From NCBI GenBank assembly GCA_003173915.1, contig PPGL01000095.1:1-32440 (forward strand): a stretch of DNA of 32,440 nt, in the 5' to 3' direction. Origin of the DNA: Candidatus Levyibacteriota bacterium. Its GTDB lineage: Bacteria > Patescibacteria > Microgenomatia > Levybacterales > UBA12049. Positions 6,739 to 14,990 of the stretch are shown here, in pieces. A program made the position numbers and the translations under genes. The number at the start of each line of letters is the position of its first letter. Within the stretch, counting starts at the first letter, position 1. The notes under the pieces were generated by a model. The model had not been told where the DNA came from and did no database searches. It saw only the letters and a list, made by a program, of their open reading frames with translations.

Positions 6739-7729
6739 TACGAAGAATATAAAAATACAAGAAGGTTTTAGTTTTTTACTATTTATAATAATCATTGCAA
6801 CAATACTCGTTGGAGGATTGATATGGTATTTTGTTAAGGGAACTCTCAAAAATAACACAACACAACTTACTCAAACAAGCCAATCAGTAAATCAAAAGGG
6901 TGTTTTATATATTGGAGAAACAATTGATGAAAATGGATTACAAACTGACACACAAGAATTTCAACCTTTTATTAATTATCTCGTTAGTAAACTAAAAAAT
7001 CAGGGGATTACGAGTGGACAATTTGTTGGAACACATTCTGTATCAGAAATGGCAGAACTTGTTCTGGAAGGAAAAATTGATGTTGTTGTGGATAGTCCAT
7101 TTCCTGTTTATGTTGTAGATAAATTAGCAGGAGGACAAATACTTGCTGACAGATGGAAAGGCGGTGTGGAAAGCTACCATAGTGCTTTCTTTGTAAAAGA
7201 TACTAGCACAATTCAAACACTCGACGACTTAAAAGGAAAAATAATTGCTATGGATGGATCAACATCCACCGCAGGATATTTTTTACCAAAAGCATATTTG
7301 ATACAAAAAGGATATAAGATTAGCGAAAAAAATTCACCAACAGATCCTGTTAGTCCAGACGAGATTGGGTATGTTTTTGTCGGAGCAAAAGTTTATGACG
7401 ATGTTACTCATGGAATAACAGCAGCAGGAGTTGAAAATGATCAGGAAATACGCGATTATTTTGGATCTTCATTTAGTCAGTATCGCTACATTATAACAAC
7501 ACCAGATATTATGCGTTTTGCTGTAGCGACAAGAGGAGATATGGATCCAAATCTTCGCAATTCAATTGGTAATATATTATTTTCCATGGATCACACAGCA
7601 GAAGGAAAACATGTACTGAAAACATTTGCAAATACGACAAAGTTTACGCCAGTTACAAACACCGATTCATCCTATAACATATTGCAGGATTTATCGGATC
7701 TTGTTGAAAGTGAAATTGTAAAACAATAA
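6731..7729 (+). CDS. Membrane-anchored PhnD-like substrate-binding protein
   Basis: About 330 residues. A hydrophobic anchor (13-35) is followed by a PhnD-family periplasmic-binding-protein domain (about 55-310): GVLYIGETIDENG, VVVDSPFPVYVVDKLAGG, SAFFVKDTSTIQTLDDLKGK, IAMDGSTSTAGYFLPKAYLI and VATRGDMDPNLRNSI. The family binds phosphonate, phosphite or related oxyanions. No ABC permease or ATPase follows; a sensor kinase and response regulator do, so it probably senses rather than imports. The GTG at 6731 is the only standard start but lies within the Shine-Dalgarno GGAGGTGA; the ideally spaced in-frame codon is ACG at 6740. Confidence 0.8.
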   Translation: MTSTKNIKIQEGFSFLLFIIIIATILVGGLIWYFVKGTLKNNTTQLTQTSQSVNQKGVLYIGETIDENGLQTDTQEFQPFINYLVSKLKNQGITSGQFVGTHSVSEMAELVLEGKIDVVVDSPFPVYVVDKLAGGQILADRWKGGVESYHSAFFVKDTSTIQTLDDLKGKIIAMDGSTSTAGYFLPKAYLIQKGYKISEKNSPTDPVSPDEIGYVFVGAKVYDDVTHGITAAGVENDQEIRDYFGSSFSQYRYIITTPDIMRFAVATRGDMDPNLRNSIGNILFSMDHTAEGKHVLKTFANTTKFTPVTNTDSSYNILQDLSDLVESEIVKQ

Positions 7730-7743
7730 ACAGATTCTAGCCA

Positions 7744-7767
7744 AAGCCCTTCTCTTTTGGAAGGCTT
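7744..7767 (+). terminator. Intercistronic hairpin (partial terminator) between binding protein and kinase
   Basis: AAGCC-TTC and GAAGGCTT form an 8-bp stem with one bulged C and a 7-nt loop, followed only by TATTGG, not a strong T-tract. It may lower expression of the kinase relative to the binding protein. Confidence 0.45.
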
Positions 7768-7785
7768 ATTGGTAAATAAATAACC

Positions 7786-9792
7786 ATGAATTTTTTTTAT
7801 AATCTTTCTATTAGAGATAAATTACTCAGTGGATTTTTGTTCCTTTTTGTTATTTTAGCTTTATTTTCATTTTACCTACTTTCTGTATTTACTTCGCTTA
7901 ATAGATCAATGACTATTTTAAATGATTCATCTCAAAAACTATCCTTTTTTCAAAAACTGGATACTGATACCAACCAACTTTCTGATGCAGTGAAATCATA
8001 CATTATAAGTCGTGATCGAAAATGGCAAAAAATTTATGACACAACAAGTGTTGATTTTAGAAGCATTCTTACAAAAGTAGCACCCATTGCTATTGACCCA
8101 ATTGAAAGGGAAAATCTTACTATAATTGAATCATCTGCAGTAAAGCTAACAGGAGTGGAGTTATTAATTCTCTCAAAAACAAAAGACAATCAAATACCTG
8201 ATGCAATTAACTTATTTGATAATTATTATCAACAACAGCAACAAAAAATAGCTGATGCCGTTAAAAATTTAGTGGAAAATGAAAATAAGAATTTTTCTAT
8301 AAGCTTACAAAACAATATTACTTCTCTTTCTTATGCAAGAAATATTTTAGCATTTACACTTTTTCTTATTCTTATTTCAACAATAATTATTGCTACATTT
8401 CTCTATTCCCTTATTGCAACTTCATTGAAAAAACTTCTTGCCAGTGTCGCTAGAATTGCAAATGGTGATTTAACAACAAAAGCAGATATTGTTGCAAGTG
8501 ATGAAGTTGGAACATTGGCAAAAGCATTTAATGAAATGGCAGTACGATTAAAAAACTCTTATTCAGGACTTGAACAAAAAATTCAAGAAAAAACAATAGA
8601 ACTCTCCAATAAGGTTTCTGATCTGGAAAAAACAAAGAAAGCATTGATGAATGTTATGGAAGATATCCAAACTGAAAAAGACAAAGCAGAAAGAGAGCGC
8701 GCAAAAGATGATGCAATTTTAACAAGTATTGGTGATGGGGCAATTGCTGTTGATAAAGAGGCAAAAATATTGTTTGCTAACCCAATTGCAGAAGAAATAT
8801 TAGGATTAAAAGATAAGCTAATTCCAGGGAGTAATATCTTTGACGCATATCAATTATATGATGAAGCGGGAATGATTATTCCACAGGATAACCGTCCTCT
8901 TACCATAACACTCACTTCTGGAACTAAAGTTAATAAGACATATATCTATGTAAAACCTGATCAGACGAGAATAAGTATAAATCTTACTGCCACACCAATT
9001 CTACAAAAAGATATTGTTATTGGCGCTATTGAAGTAATTCGCGATATCACAAGAGAAAAAGAAGTTGATAGAATGAAAACGGAATTTATTTCTCTTGCTT
9101 CTCACCAACTGCGTACTCCCCTGTCAGCAATTAAGTGGTTTAGCGAGATGCTACTGGACGGAGATGCAGGAGTATTATCCACAGACCAACATGAGTTTGC
9201 AAAAAATATTAGTGAATCAACCAAACGAATGATTGATTTAGTGAATTCTTTACTTAATATTTCTCGTATTGAATCAGGAAGGATTATTATTGACCCTAAA
9301 CCAACAAATTTAAAAGAACTCGTTGAGAGCATTGTTAAAGAACTTCAGGTACAAATTATCCAAAAGCAACAAAATGTAATTTTAAGCGTTCACGAAGATT
9401 TACCCCTTATCAACGTTGATCCCAAATTAACAAGGCAAGTTTATATGAATTTGCTTACCAATGCAGTTAAATACACTCCAAAGGGCGGAGAAATTCATAT
9501 CTTTATTTCTCGAAAAGAAAATGAAATTATTTCCCAGGTTAGCGATAATGGCTACGGTATTCCAAAATCCCAACAAGCAAAAATTTTTCAAAAATTCTTT
9601 AGAGCTGAAAACGTGGCTAAAATTGAAACAGATGGAACAGGTCTTGGCCTTTATTTGATTAAAACAATCGTTGAATCTTCTCATGGAAAAATCTGGTTTA
9701 GCAGTGAAGAAAATAAAGGAACAAGCTTTTTCTTTTCCTTACCATTATCTGGAATGCAATCAAAAGTTGGTGAAGTAAGTCTTGATGGATAA
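7786..9792 (+). CDS. Sensor histidine kinase (sensor-HAMP-PAS-HisKA-HATPase)
   Basis: 668 residues. TM1 is at about 15-37, an extracytoplasmic helical sensor at 38-186, TM2 at 187-208, then HAMP (209-262), a coiled coil to about 310 and a PAS domain (310-425, GDGAIAVDKEAKILFANPIA). In the HisKA box FISLASHQLRTPLSAIKWFS, His440 is the phosphorylation site. The HATPase_c domain shows NLLTNAVKYTPKGG, DNGYGIP and GTGLGLYLIK. All catalytic boxes are intact. The extracytoplasmic domain would be the docking surface for the PhnD-like protein encoded just upstream; the cognate receiver is the next gene. There is no Shine-Dalgarno before the ATG, so expression likely depends on the upstream transcript. 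Confidence 0.9.
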   Translation: MNFFYNLSIRDKLLSGFLFLFVILALFSFYLLSVFTSLNRSMTILNDSSQKLSFFQKLDTDTNQLSDAVKSYIISRDRKWQKIYDTTSVDFRSILTKVAPIAIDPIERENLTIIESSAVKLTGVELLILSKTKDNQIPDAINLFDNYYQQQQQKIADAVKNLVENENKNFSISLQNNITSLSYARNILAFTLFLILISTIIIATFLYSLIATSLKKLLASVARIANGDLTTKADIVASDEVGTLAKAFNEMAVRLKNSYSGLEQKIQEKTIELSNKVSDLEKTKKALMNVMEDIQTEKDKAERERAKDDAILTSIGDGAIAVDKEAKILFANPIAEEILGLKDKLIPGSNIFDAYQLYDEAGMIIPQDNRPLTITLTSGTKVNKTYIYVKPDQTRISINLTATPILQKDIVIGAIEVIRDITREKEVDRMKTEFISLASHQLRTPLSAIKWFSEMLLDGDAGVLSTDQHEFAKNISESTKRMIDLVNSLLNISRIESGRIIIDPKPTNLKELVESIVKELQVQIIQKQQNVILSVHEDLPLINVDPKLTRQVYMNLLTNAVKYTPKGGEIHIFISRKENEIISQVSDNGYGIPKSQQAKIFQKFFRAENVAKIETDGTGLGLYLIKTIVESSHGKIWFSSEENKGTSFFFSLPLSGMQSKVGEVSLDG

Positions 9793-9818
9793 TGTCAATT
9801 GTCTAATATATATAAAAA

Positions 9819-10262
9819 ATGTATATGAACAAAGAATCATTAGTTATTATGGTTGTTGAAGATGAAACACTTCTTCTTCAAGCAATTACTAAAAAATTGA
9901 AACTTTCTCACATAGACGTTATATCTTGTGAACGTGGGCAGCAAGCAATTGATTATTTAAACACTATTGATCGACTCCCAGATGCGATATGGCTTGATTA
10001 CTATTTAAAAGATATGAATGGTCTTGCTTTTATGCAACAGCTAAAAGAAAACTCAAAATGGACAGATCTTCCTGTTATAGTTGTCAGTAATTCAGCAGGT
10101 CCTGAAAAAGTAAATAATATGTTAGCGCTCGGAGCTAAAAAGTATGTTTTAAAAGCTGAATATCGGCTGGACCAAATTATTGATATAATAAAAGAATTAA
10201 TTACAGATGATCAAAAACATGAAATAATGTCTTCCCTAAACAAACAGAAACAAGTACAATAA
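9819..10262 (+). CDS. Single-domain response regulator (CheY-like receiver)
   Basis: 147 residues, a receiver domain only: acidic pair E14-D15, phosphoacceptor D60 (AIWLDYYLKDMNG), switch Ser90 (VIVVSNSAG) and Lys112 (KYVLKAE). No DNA-binding or enzymatic output domain follows, only a ~25-residue polar tail. It probably passes phosphate on or acts by protein contact, as CheY and Spo0F-type proteins do. It sits 26 bp downstream of the histidine kinase and is the obvious partner. A second ATG two codons in is an alternative start. Confidence 0.9.
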   Translation: MYMNKESLVIMVVEDETLLLQAITKKLKLSHIDVISCERGQQAIDYLNTIDRLPDAIWLDYYLKDMNGLAFMQQLKENSKWTDLPVIVVSNSAGPEKVNNMLALGAKKYVLKAEYRLDQIIDIIKELITDDQKHEIMSSLNKQKQVQ

Positions 10263-10421
10263 TTCAACGAAAAACTCCAATCTCCGTAAATGATATGTTT
10301 CTGGCAAATGTATTCTTTGTAAAATGTATACATGATCTAGAAATAGCAATGCCAGCTTGCATAAATGACCCAAGATTGTAATTAAAACTCAAACGTGGCA
10401 GATCTCTGCTATAATATATTC

Positions 10422-10820
10422 ATGGTAAAAAAACAATCTTCATCTGAAGAAATAGATGCTATTATCAAGAAGCTTGCTGATTGGCGTGGAGAAAGGCTTT
10501 CACAGCTTCGTTCCTTAATAAAAAATGCTGATCCAGATGTTATTGAAGAAGTAAAATGGAAGAAAACCTCTAACCCTGATGGAGTCCCGGTTTGGTCTCA
10601 TGAGGGGATTATTTGTACAGGCGAATTCTACAAAGATCATCTTCGACTCACCTTTGCAAAAGGAACATCTCTTGAGGACCCGAAAGGACTTTTTAATGTA
10701 CACAGAGCAATTGTTATTTATGAAGGAGATAAAATTAATGAGTCTGATTTTAAAGATCTCATTTGCGCAGCAGTTGCACTCAATCATACTAGCAAAAGTA
10801 AGCCTTCTAGGAATAAATGA
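10422..10820 (+). CDS. DUF1801 (YdhG/YjhX-like) protein
   Basis: 132 residues recognised as DUF1801: LADWRGERLSQLRSLIKNAD, then VIEEVKWKKTSNPDGVPVWS and HEGIICTGEFYKDHLRLTFA, ending in a VALNHTSKSKPSRNK basic tail. It is a small soluble cytoplasmic protein related to iron-chaperone frataxin-like YdhG proteins; the function is not settled. The start at 10422 is chosen because TATAAT (10410-10415) ends 6 nt upstream, inside the longer possible frame. Confidence 0.82.
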   Translation: MVKKQSSSEEIDAIIKKLADWRGERLSQLRSLIKNADPDVIEEVKWKKTSNPDGVPVWSHEGIICTGEFYKDHLRLTFAKGTSLEDPKGLFNVHRAIVIYEGDKINESDFKDLICAAVALNHTSKSKPSRNK

Positions 10821-10860
10821 GATTTGAACCTCGGAACGAATCAGTAGAAAATATAAGAAA

Positions 10861-11043
10861 CTATTTCCAACTATAGATATGTACTGCAATATACATTGCA
10901 AGCATTCCAAGTAAAAATCCTAGTGAGTATTTTGCTACACCAAGAAACTTTTCTTTACCTAAAACAAAATAGATTGTGGTATTTAAAAGAATCAGCACTA
11001 CAATGACTGCAATTACATACTGACTGAGTGGATACTTGGTCAT
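10861..11043 (-). CDS. Small two-helix membrane protein
   Basis: 60 residues, not recognised. Two hydrophobic segments (about 9-29 and 37-57) are joined by the short basic loop LGKEKFLGVAK, with MTKYPLSQ at the N terminus. It is an inner-membrane hypothetical protein. TATAAT at 11053-11058 is 9 nt from the ATG. Confidence 0.6.
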   Translation of the reverse strand: MTKYPLSQYVIAVIVVLILLNTTIYFVLGKEKFLGVAKYSLGFLLGMLAMYIAVHIYSWK

Positions 11044-11058
11044 AAGACTCTTATTATA

Positions 11059-11091
11059 CTAGAAAACTCCTTCTCAAAAGGAGCCTTCTAG
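11059..11091 (-). terminator. Hairpin terminator after the secreted-protein gene
   Basis: CTAGAA/TTCTAG and CTCCTT/AAGGAG form a two-part stem with a 2x2 internal loop and a 5-nt apical loop. On the minus strand TTTTC follows the inner stem. It lies between the stop at 11108 and the next promoter. Confidence 0.6.
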
Positions 11092-11107
11092 TCTCAGCAA
11101 AAGATAA

Positions 11108-11407
11108 TTAATGGTTCGATGTGTATTGATAACACGCAATATCGTATTGTGATACTGCCTTAGTGCTACCATTTTGTGCTGATGGTGTACCTGGACTTCC
11201 TGCATACACTATTGTTGCATGAGCAAAACCAGCTGTCAGAAATCCATTTGGCTGATTTGCTGCATCTCCTACACCACAAGATACCGTTGGGGTTCCTGGT
11301 TGTCCTGTTCCCGCAGGATTACTAGCCGCCAAAGCTACTTCGGATAAGCTCCCAAAGAGCATTACTGTCCCAAGTGCAGCAAATAGTGTTTTTTTGAATC
11401 TATTCAT
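11108..11407 (-). CDS. Small secreted protein with Sec signal peptide
   Basis: 99 residues. A classical signal peptide (MNRFKKTLFAALGTVMLFGS, cleavage probably after ALA at 26-28) is followed by a Gly/Pro/Thr-rich region with GTGQPGTPTVSCG and a C-terminal KAVSQYDIACYQYTSNH. Two cysteines in the mature part could form a disulfide. I know similar small secreted proteins ending in SQYDVACYQ, but no function. A strong GAGGAGGTG Shine-Dalgarno lies 6 nt before the ATG, unlike the leaderless genes around it, consistent with a real 5' UTR and high expression. Confidence 0.72.
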   Translation of the reverse strand: MNRFKKTLFAALGTVMLFGSLSEVALAASNPAGTGQPGTPTVSCGVGDAANQPNGFLTAGFAHATIVYAGSPGTPSAQNGSTKAVSQYDIACYQYTSNH

Positions 11408-11492
11408 GTGTTCACCTCCTCTCGTCTTTTATCTAGCATTGATGTATAAAAACAATGTAAGAAAAATGTTGCATTTTTCTTGTATCTAGATA

Positions 11493-12209
11493 CTAGACTT
11501 TTGCTATGGTATTTATTGGAATAAATTCAGAATTATTTTGAAGAAGATTTTTTTTAATTATATCGGCATATTTACTCGGATTTTGTACGCAGTCAATATT
11601 AAGATTATTTGTCAAAGTTGGATCATATAGTTCAATTGACCCGAAGTTAAAAATTTTTCCAATAAATCCTTGCTTGCAGATTACTTCTTGTATATGTTTA
11701 CATAAATAAACTTTTTGACTATAGGCAATAAGTCCTTGTCTAAACTTTATTTCTCCCTCTCTAATTTCATATATCGTTGTTATCCACTTGACTGAAACAA
11801 AAATAATGAAGAACAGTTTTAATGTATTTATTGCGAGAAAGATAATAAAATACATTGAAACAAGGTGCGCTTGAATTATTGTCGGAAGATTTAAATAAAA
11901 TAAAGGAAGTCTAAGTAATATATACAACCCATCGAATAATATCTCAATATTTATAAATGTTAAAACAAGTATAAAAACACTTTTTCTTAAAATAATTTTG
12001 TTGTTTTTTGTGTCAAGACTATTCTGAGGCAAAGTTGGAGGGATATCTGTAATTACATTAGTTGAAGAGTCTGATTGTCCTCTTCTTGCCGTATGTTGTT
12101 TATATAATGAGTATAGCGCTCCCAGAGGTATTGTTCGAAGCCATATATAAAAATCCTGTTGGTGTTTGGGAATCGTTTTAGCTGATAATTCTTGCTTAAT
12201 ATCATCCAT
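11493..12209 (-). CDS. Membrane protein with bacterial PH-like domain (bPH2/DUF304-type)
   Basis: 238 residues. A polar N-terminal ~70 residues precede two transmembrane helices (about 76-100 and 110-140). A C-terminal bPH2-like segment follows: ITTIYEIREGEIKFRQGLIA, QKVYLCKHIQEVICKQGF and FGSIELYDP. The order of TM pair then PH-like domain is that of YdbS/YdbT-type proteins of unknown membrane function. It lies 30 bp downstream of the LapA-like gene on the same strand and may be cotranscribed with it. Confidence 0.7.
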   Translation of the reverse strand: MDDIKQELSAKTIPKHQQDFYIWLRTIPLGALYSLYKQHTARRGQSDSSTNVITDIPPTLPQNSLDTKNNKIILRKSVFILVLTFINIEILFDGLYILLRLPLFYLNLPTIIQAHLVSMYFIIFLAINTLKLFFIIFVSVKWITTIYEIREGEIKFRQGLIAYSQKVYLCKHIQEVICKQGFIGKIFNFGSIELYDPTLTNNLNIDCVQNPSKYADIIKKNLLQNNSEFIPINTIAKV

Positions 12210-12239
12210 TGTTTACATACTGCCACCTGCACATTCCTT

Positions 12240-12650
12240 TTAATGAAGACTTACACGCATACCATGTTTTAATTGATATAACAAAGGAGTCTTTTCTACT
12301 GACTCTTGTTTTTTTATGGAATCTTTTTCAAAAGCAGAATCATCCTCAACAAATTTTGATAATTTTTCTTCTAACTGGTTATTTCTTTCTTGTAAATCAT
12401 CTATCTTCTCTTGAAATGTTTTAAGTGCAACATCTTTTCCACGAAGCACAAACATAGTAGAGAAAGAATTTGCAATATTAATAAGCCAACTAATGAAAAC
12501 TCCCAAAAGGATAGATCCTATAACGACAATATATAGAGGAATACTACTTATCATAAACCCTCCAAGGAGAATATGAACATTACCTGTATTTTGTGTTGCA
12601 AAGTATGAGGCGCCAAGCCCAAAAATGATAAGAAGTATTAGTGCTTCCAT
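12240..12650 (-). CDS. LapA-domain (DUF1049-like) membrane protein
   Basis: 136 residues: two TM helices with FGLGASYFATQNTGNVHILLGG between them, the pattern of LapA/YciS proteins (short FxxxNxxxV loop), then a cytoplasmic coiled coil from about 73 to 105 (KTFQEKIDDLQERNNQLEEK). E. coli LapA works with LapB in lipopolysaccharide control; in an organism likely without LPS the role is unknown. The start is fixed by an AAAGGAGACAGAT Shine-Dalgarno just before the ATG at 12650; the frame is open 33 codons further but without a ribosome site. Confidence 0.75.
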   Translation of the reverse strand: MEALILLIIFGLGASYFATQNTGNVHILLGGFMISSIPLYIVVIGSILLGVFISWLINIANSFSTMFVLRGKDVALKTFQEKIDDLQERNNQLEEKLSKFVEDDSAFEKDSIKKQESVEKTPLLYQLKHGMRVSLH

Positions 12651-12828
12651 ATCTGTCTCCTTTCTATATATGAAACGTACAAAAAAATCTTTTGTGACGC
12701 ACCATTCCTTTTTTCTGTACAAATTGTCTGAGCATCCAATTAGAACCATTGACGTTTAGTTATTTCGAACATGTTTTTATACATAAACATATCTGTTAAA
12801 ATTTTTGTGGTATCTTTTACCATCTACA

Positions 12829-13407
12829 TCAGTCAATCCTTTTGAGGAAAAGTCCATCAAGAATATCTGGTAAATCATCTAATGAATATTTTCTTTCATA
12901 CGATATTTCTGATAGATTTTTAATTTCTATCTTCCCAATTTTTGTTTCCACATCATACTCTCCAATTAAACTATCAAGAAAAATAAATACTGCTATAATA
13001 TTTGCTTTGTGCTCTTTCCCCTTCTTTATATAGATAGTAATATCCATTTTGTTTTTGGTAAAAACATAGGAAAAGAAAATTTCTTTTGTTACAAACTCCT
13101 CCCCCTTCAAAGAAATAGCAAGTTCTTTTCCTTTTCGTTGGCGAAAGGCAATAATATGCCATCTATCAAAATGAGGAGCATGCTCTACTAACTTTAGCAC
13201 GACAGGAAATGCCTCTTTTATTCCATCTGCACTAATAATAAACTCACGTTTTTTTGCTTTTTGGCCAATTTCAAAATATAAATTTTTGTGGACTTCTTGT
13301 AAGCAGGTAAGAACACGTGAAATAAGTTTTTTTGAAGGAAATTTTTGTTTGTATAATTCTTCTGAAAAAAATGTGAATTTTTCCCAAAATTTAGAATATG
13401 TATTCAT
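12829..13407 (-). CDS. Hypothetical protein (DUF695-like features, weak)
   Basis: 192 residues, soluble, alternating helices and strands. The stretch LYFEIGQKAKKREFIISADG, then VLKLVEHAPHFDRWHIIAFR, resembles uncharacterised proteins with an ADG...LVE.AP...W.I.A pattern, sometimes linked with DUF695. I would not transfer a name. It has no signal peptide or membrane segment. It stands alone, and no clear promoter or Shine-Dalgarno is visible. Confidence 0.6.
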   Translation of the reverse strand: MNTYSKFWEKFTFFSEELYKQKFPSKKLISRVLTCLQEVHKNLYFEIGQKAKKREFIISADGIKEAFPVVLKLVEHAPHFDRWHIIAFRQRKGKELAISLKGEEFVTKEIFFSYVFTKNKMDITIYIKKGKEHKANIIAVFIFLDSLIGEYDVETKIGKIEIKNLSEISYERKYSLDDLPDILDGLFLKRID

Positions 13408-13684
13408 AGCAGGGTCTATGAAATGAAAGATAATTAATTATCTCCTATTAATAATATTCTTTCATACCACTTTTTTCAAGTGGAAAGATATCAATTTACT
13501 AAAGGGCTACGTTCTCGTAAAAACTGTATAAACCCGTTTACTACGGGTACTACTAACCACGTATTCATAACATATTTTCTTAGAATGGGACATTCTTTAT
13601 TGAGAAAACTCTGTTTAAGAAATCACATTTGTTTCTTACCAAATATCCTTTTTTTTATTATATTTAGTCACTATATATACCCTT

Positions 13685-14212
13685 ATGGCAGAGCAAAAAA
13701 AGCAGCAACAACCCCAGCAAAATCAACAGGGACCACAAAACCAACCACAACAACAAAATCAGCAAGAACAACAAGGACAAAAAGGTGGACAGTCTTCGGA
13801 GAAAGGAAACCAAATTGAACAGAAAGCTGCTCAGGGAAAAGACACAATTACCAAAGTTACACAAAATATTGCTACGCTTTTGGAAAGAGTTCTTAGTGAA
13901 GGACTTACTGTTAATGGTCTTATTGGTATTCAAGGTCTCACAATTACATCAGTAGATAAAGCAAAAGAACTCGGCATTCTTCCCGCAGGAAGTCAAGGGA
14001 ACCAGGTAATGGGACAAAAAGGTGGACAGGCAGGACAAGGATCCAAAGAAGAAATAGATAGTTTACGGCAAGAAGTTGAACAACTTAAAAACATGTTAGG
14101 ACAAAAAGGTGGACAGACAACTGGACAACAGCCGCAGCAGAATCAATCTTCACAGCAGGAAGGGCAACAAGAACAGCAACCTCAACAAAATCAACCCTCG
14201 CAAAATAAATAA
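13685..14212 (+). CDS. Gln/Gly-rich low-complexity protein with GQKGGQ repeats
   Basis: 175 residues. The ends (1-45 and about 143-175) are almost pure Gln/Asn/Pro/Gly/Glu. The centre has two ordered parts: KVTQNIATLLERVLSEGLTV to KELGILPAG (about 58-102), and the helix EEIDSLRQEVEQLKNMLGQ (about 120-138), a probable short coiled coil. The motif GQKGGQ occurs three times, encoded by exact 18-nt DNA repeats. It has no signal peptide. The layout of disordered arms around a small helical core suggests a scaffold or nucleoid-type protein, but this is speculation. A TATATA box 5 nt before the ATG suggests a leaderless mRNA. Confidence 0.65.
   Translation: MAEQKKQQQPQQNQQGPQNQPQQQNQQEQQGQKGGQSSEKGNQIEQKAAQGKDTITKVTQNIATLLERVLSEGLTVNGLIGIQGLTITSVDKAKELGILPAGSQGNQVMGQKGGQAGQGSKEEIDSLRQEVEQLKNMLGQKGGQTTGQQPQQNQSSQQEGQQEQQPQQNQPSQNK
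13775..14116 (+). repeat. Three exact 18-nt direct repeats inside the Gln-rich gene
   Basis: GGACAAAAAGGTGGACAG occurs at 13775-13792, 14012-14029 and 14099-14116. Each encodes the GQKGGQ motif in the same frame. DNA-level identity, including synonymous positions, points to recent duplication or conversion rather than protein-level selection alone. Confidence 0.85.
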
Positions 14213-14430
14213 AGTATAAGCGTTCTTCTCCAACCTGAAATATCTCTATCCCTCCTAAAGAAAGGTAGATGAACTTATAAGCAGCTATATTGGTCTTCTT
14301 ATAAATAAAATCGAGTCCAGCTCAATTTAAAAGGACCTACAGCTAAATTCAAGATGCTCCGAGGACTAGTGAAACTCAGAGAGATATAAATTTTAAATCA
14401 TAGTTTGGTTTAGAAAAGAGACTGATTTCA

Positions 14431-14460
14431 TTGACATTATGCTTTTTTGGCTACTATAAT
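14431..14460 (+). promoter_or_regulatory. Consensus sigma70 promoter of the PsiE-like gene
   Basis: TTGACA (14431-14436) and TATAAT (14455-14460) are both perfect consensus, with an 18-bp spacer; the ATG is 7 nt after the -10. This is the clearest leaderless start in the window. Confidence 0.85.
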
Positions 14461-14467
14461 TTGTGCA

Positions 14468-14887
14468 ATGAATAAAATTTATGGAGTGTTTGCCCAAATA
14501 GAAACATTTCTTACTTTTTTTGTTGGTGTTTTTATTGCTTTGTTTGTTATAATTGCCCTTTTTGGCGTAATTGCAAGCATGCAGATTCCTCTTTTTGTAA
14601 CCCATGATTTTACACAAGCTGCGATTAATGGCATAGATGCAGCTTTTTTGGCAATAATATTATTGGAACTTTTGCATACTATTAGATCTAGAGAAACACC
14701 GATTCAACAATTGGAAGAATTTTTGATAATAGGGGTTACGTCTGCTGTAAGACATGGACTAGAGATTGCCGCAACTAGTACAACTGCATCTAATGAAATG
14801 AATGTTGTTATTAATTTAGGAATTAATGCAGGAGCAGTTTTGATACTTGCTATTGCTTTTTGGCTAGTAAAAATGAATGGGAAATAG
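14468..14887 (+). CDS. PsiE-like (phosphate-starvation-inducible E) membrane protein
   Basis: 139 residues with four predicted TM helices (about 13-38, 54-74, 84-105 and 114-134) and the family-like core DAAFLAIILLELLHTIRSRE, then EEFLIIGVTSAVRHGLEI. PsiE in E. coli is induced by phosphate starvation; its biochemical role is unknown. The start at 14468 is set by the promoter, which overlaps the longer frame beginning at 14447. The PhnD-like/two-component operon 5 kb away could share a phosphate-stress theme, but that link is only suggestive. Confidence 0.78.
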   Translation: MNKIYGVFAQIETFLTFFVGVFIALFVIIALFGVIASMQIPLFVTHDFTQAAINGIDAAFLAIILLELLHTIRSRETPIQQLEEFLIIGVTSAVRHGLEIAATSTTASNEMNVVINLGINAGAVLILAIAFWLVKMNGK

Positions 14888-14990
14888 AATGATTTTATAG
14901 GCTAAATTTTGCTCCCACTGGTAAACGTTTAAAACAGAAAAATTGAATTTGACTATTTTCTGGATTACTTCAAAATTTTATATTCATCTC

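Noticed and set aside
12651..12749. N-terminal extension of the LapA-like protein
   Set aside because: Sequence unlike the family and no ribosome site; AAAGGAG lies before the ATG at 12650.
13480..13684. Possible gene upstream of the Gln-rich protein
   Set aside because: A frame crossing 13480-13818 is open but of non-protein-like composition and overlaps the Gln-rich gene; the region holds only small hairpins such as CCACTT/AAGTGG and ACCCGT/ACGGGT.
14354..14382. Third copy of the 37-bp repeat
   Set aside because: Only the first ~10 bases (TGCTCCGAGG) and a partial TAG match; too degenerate to list as a feature.
14213..14430. Hidden RNA gene between the Gln-rich and PsiE-like genes
   Set aside because: Only weak AT-rich stems (TTATAAG/CTTATAA); nothing supports an RNA gene.
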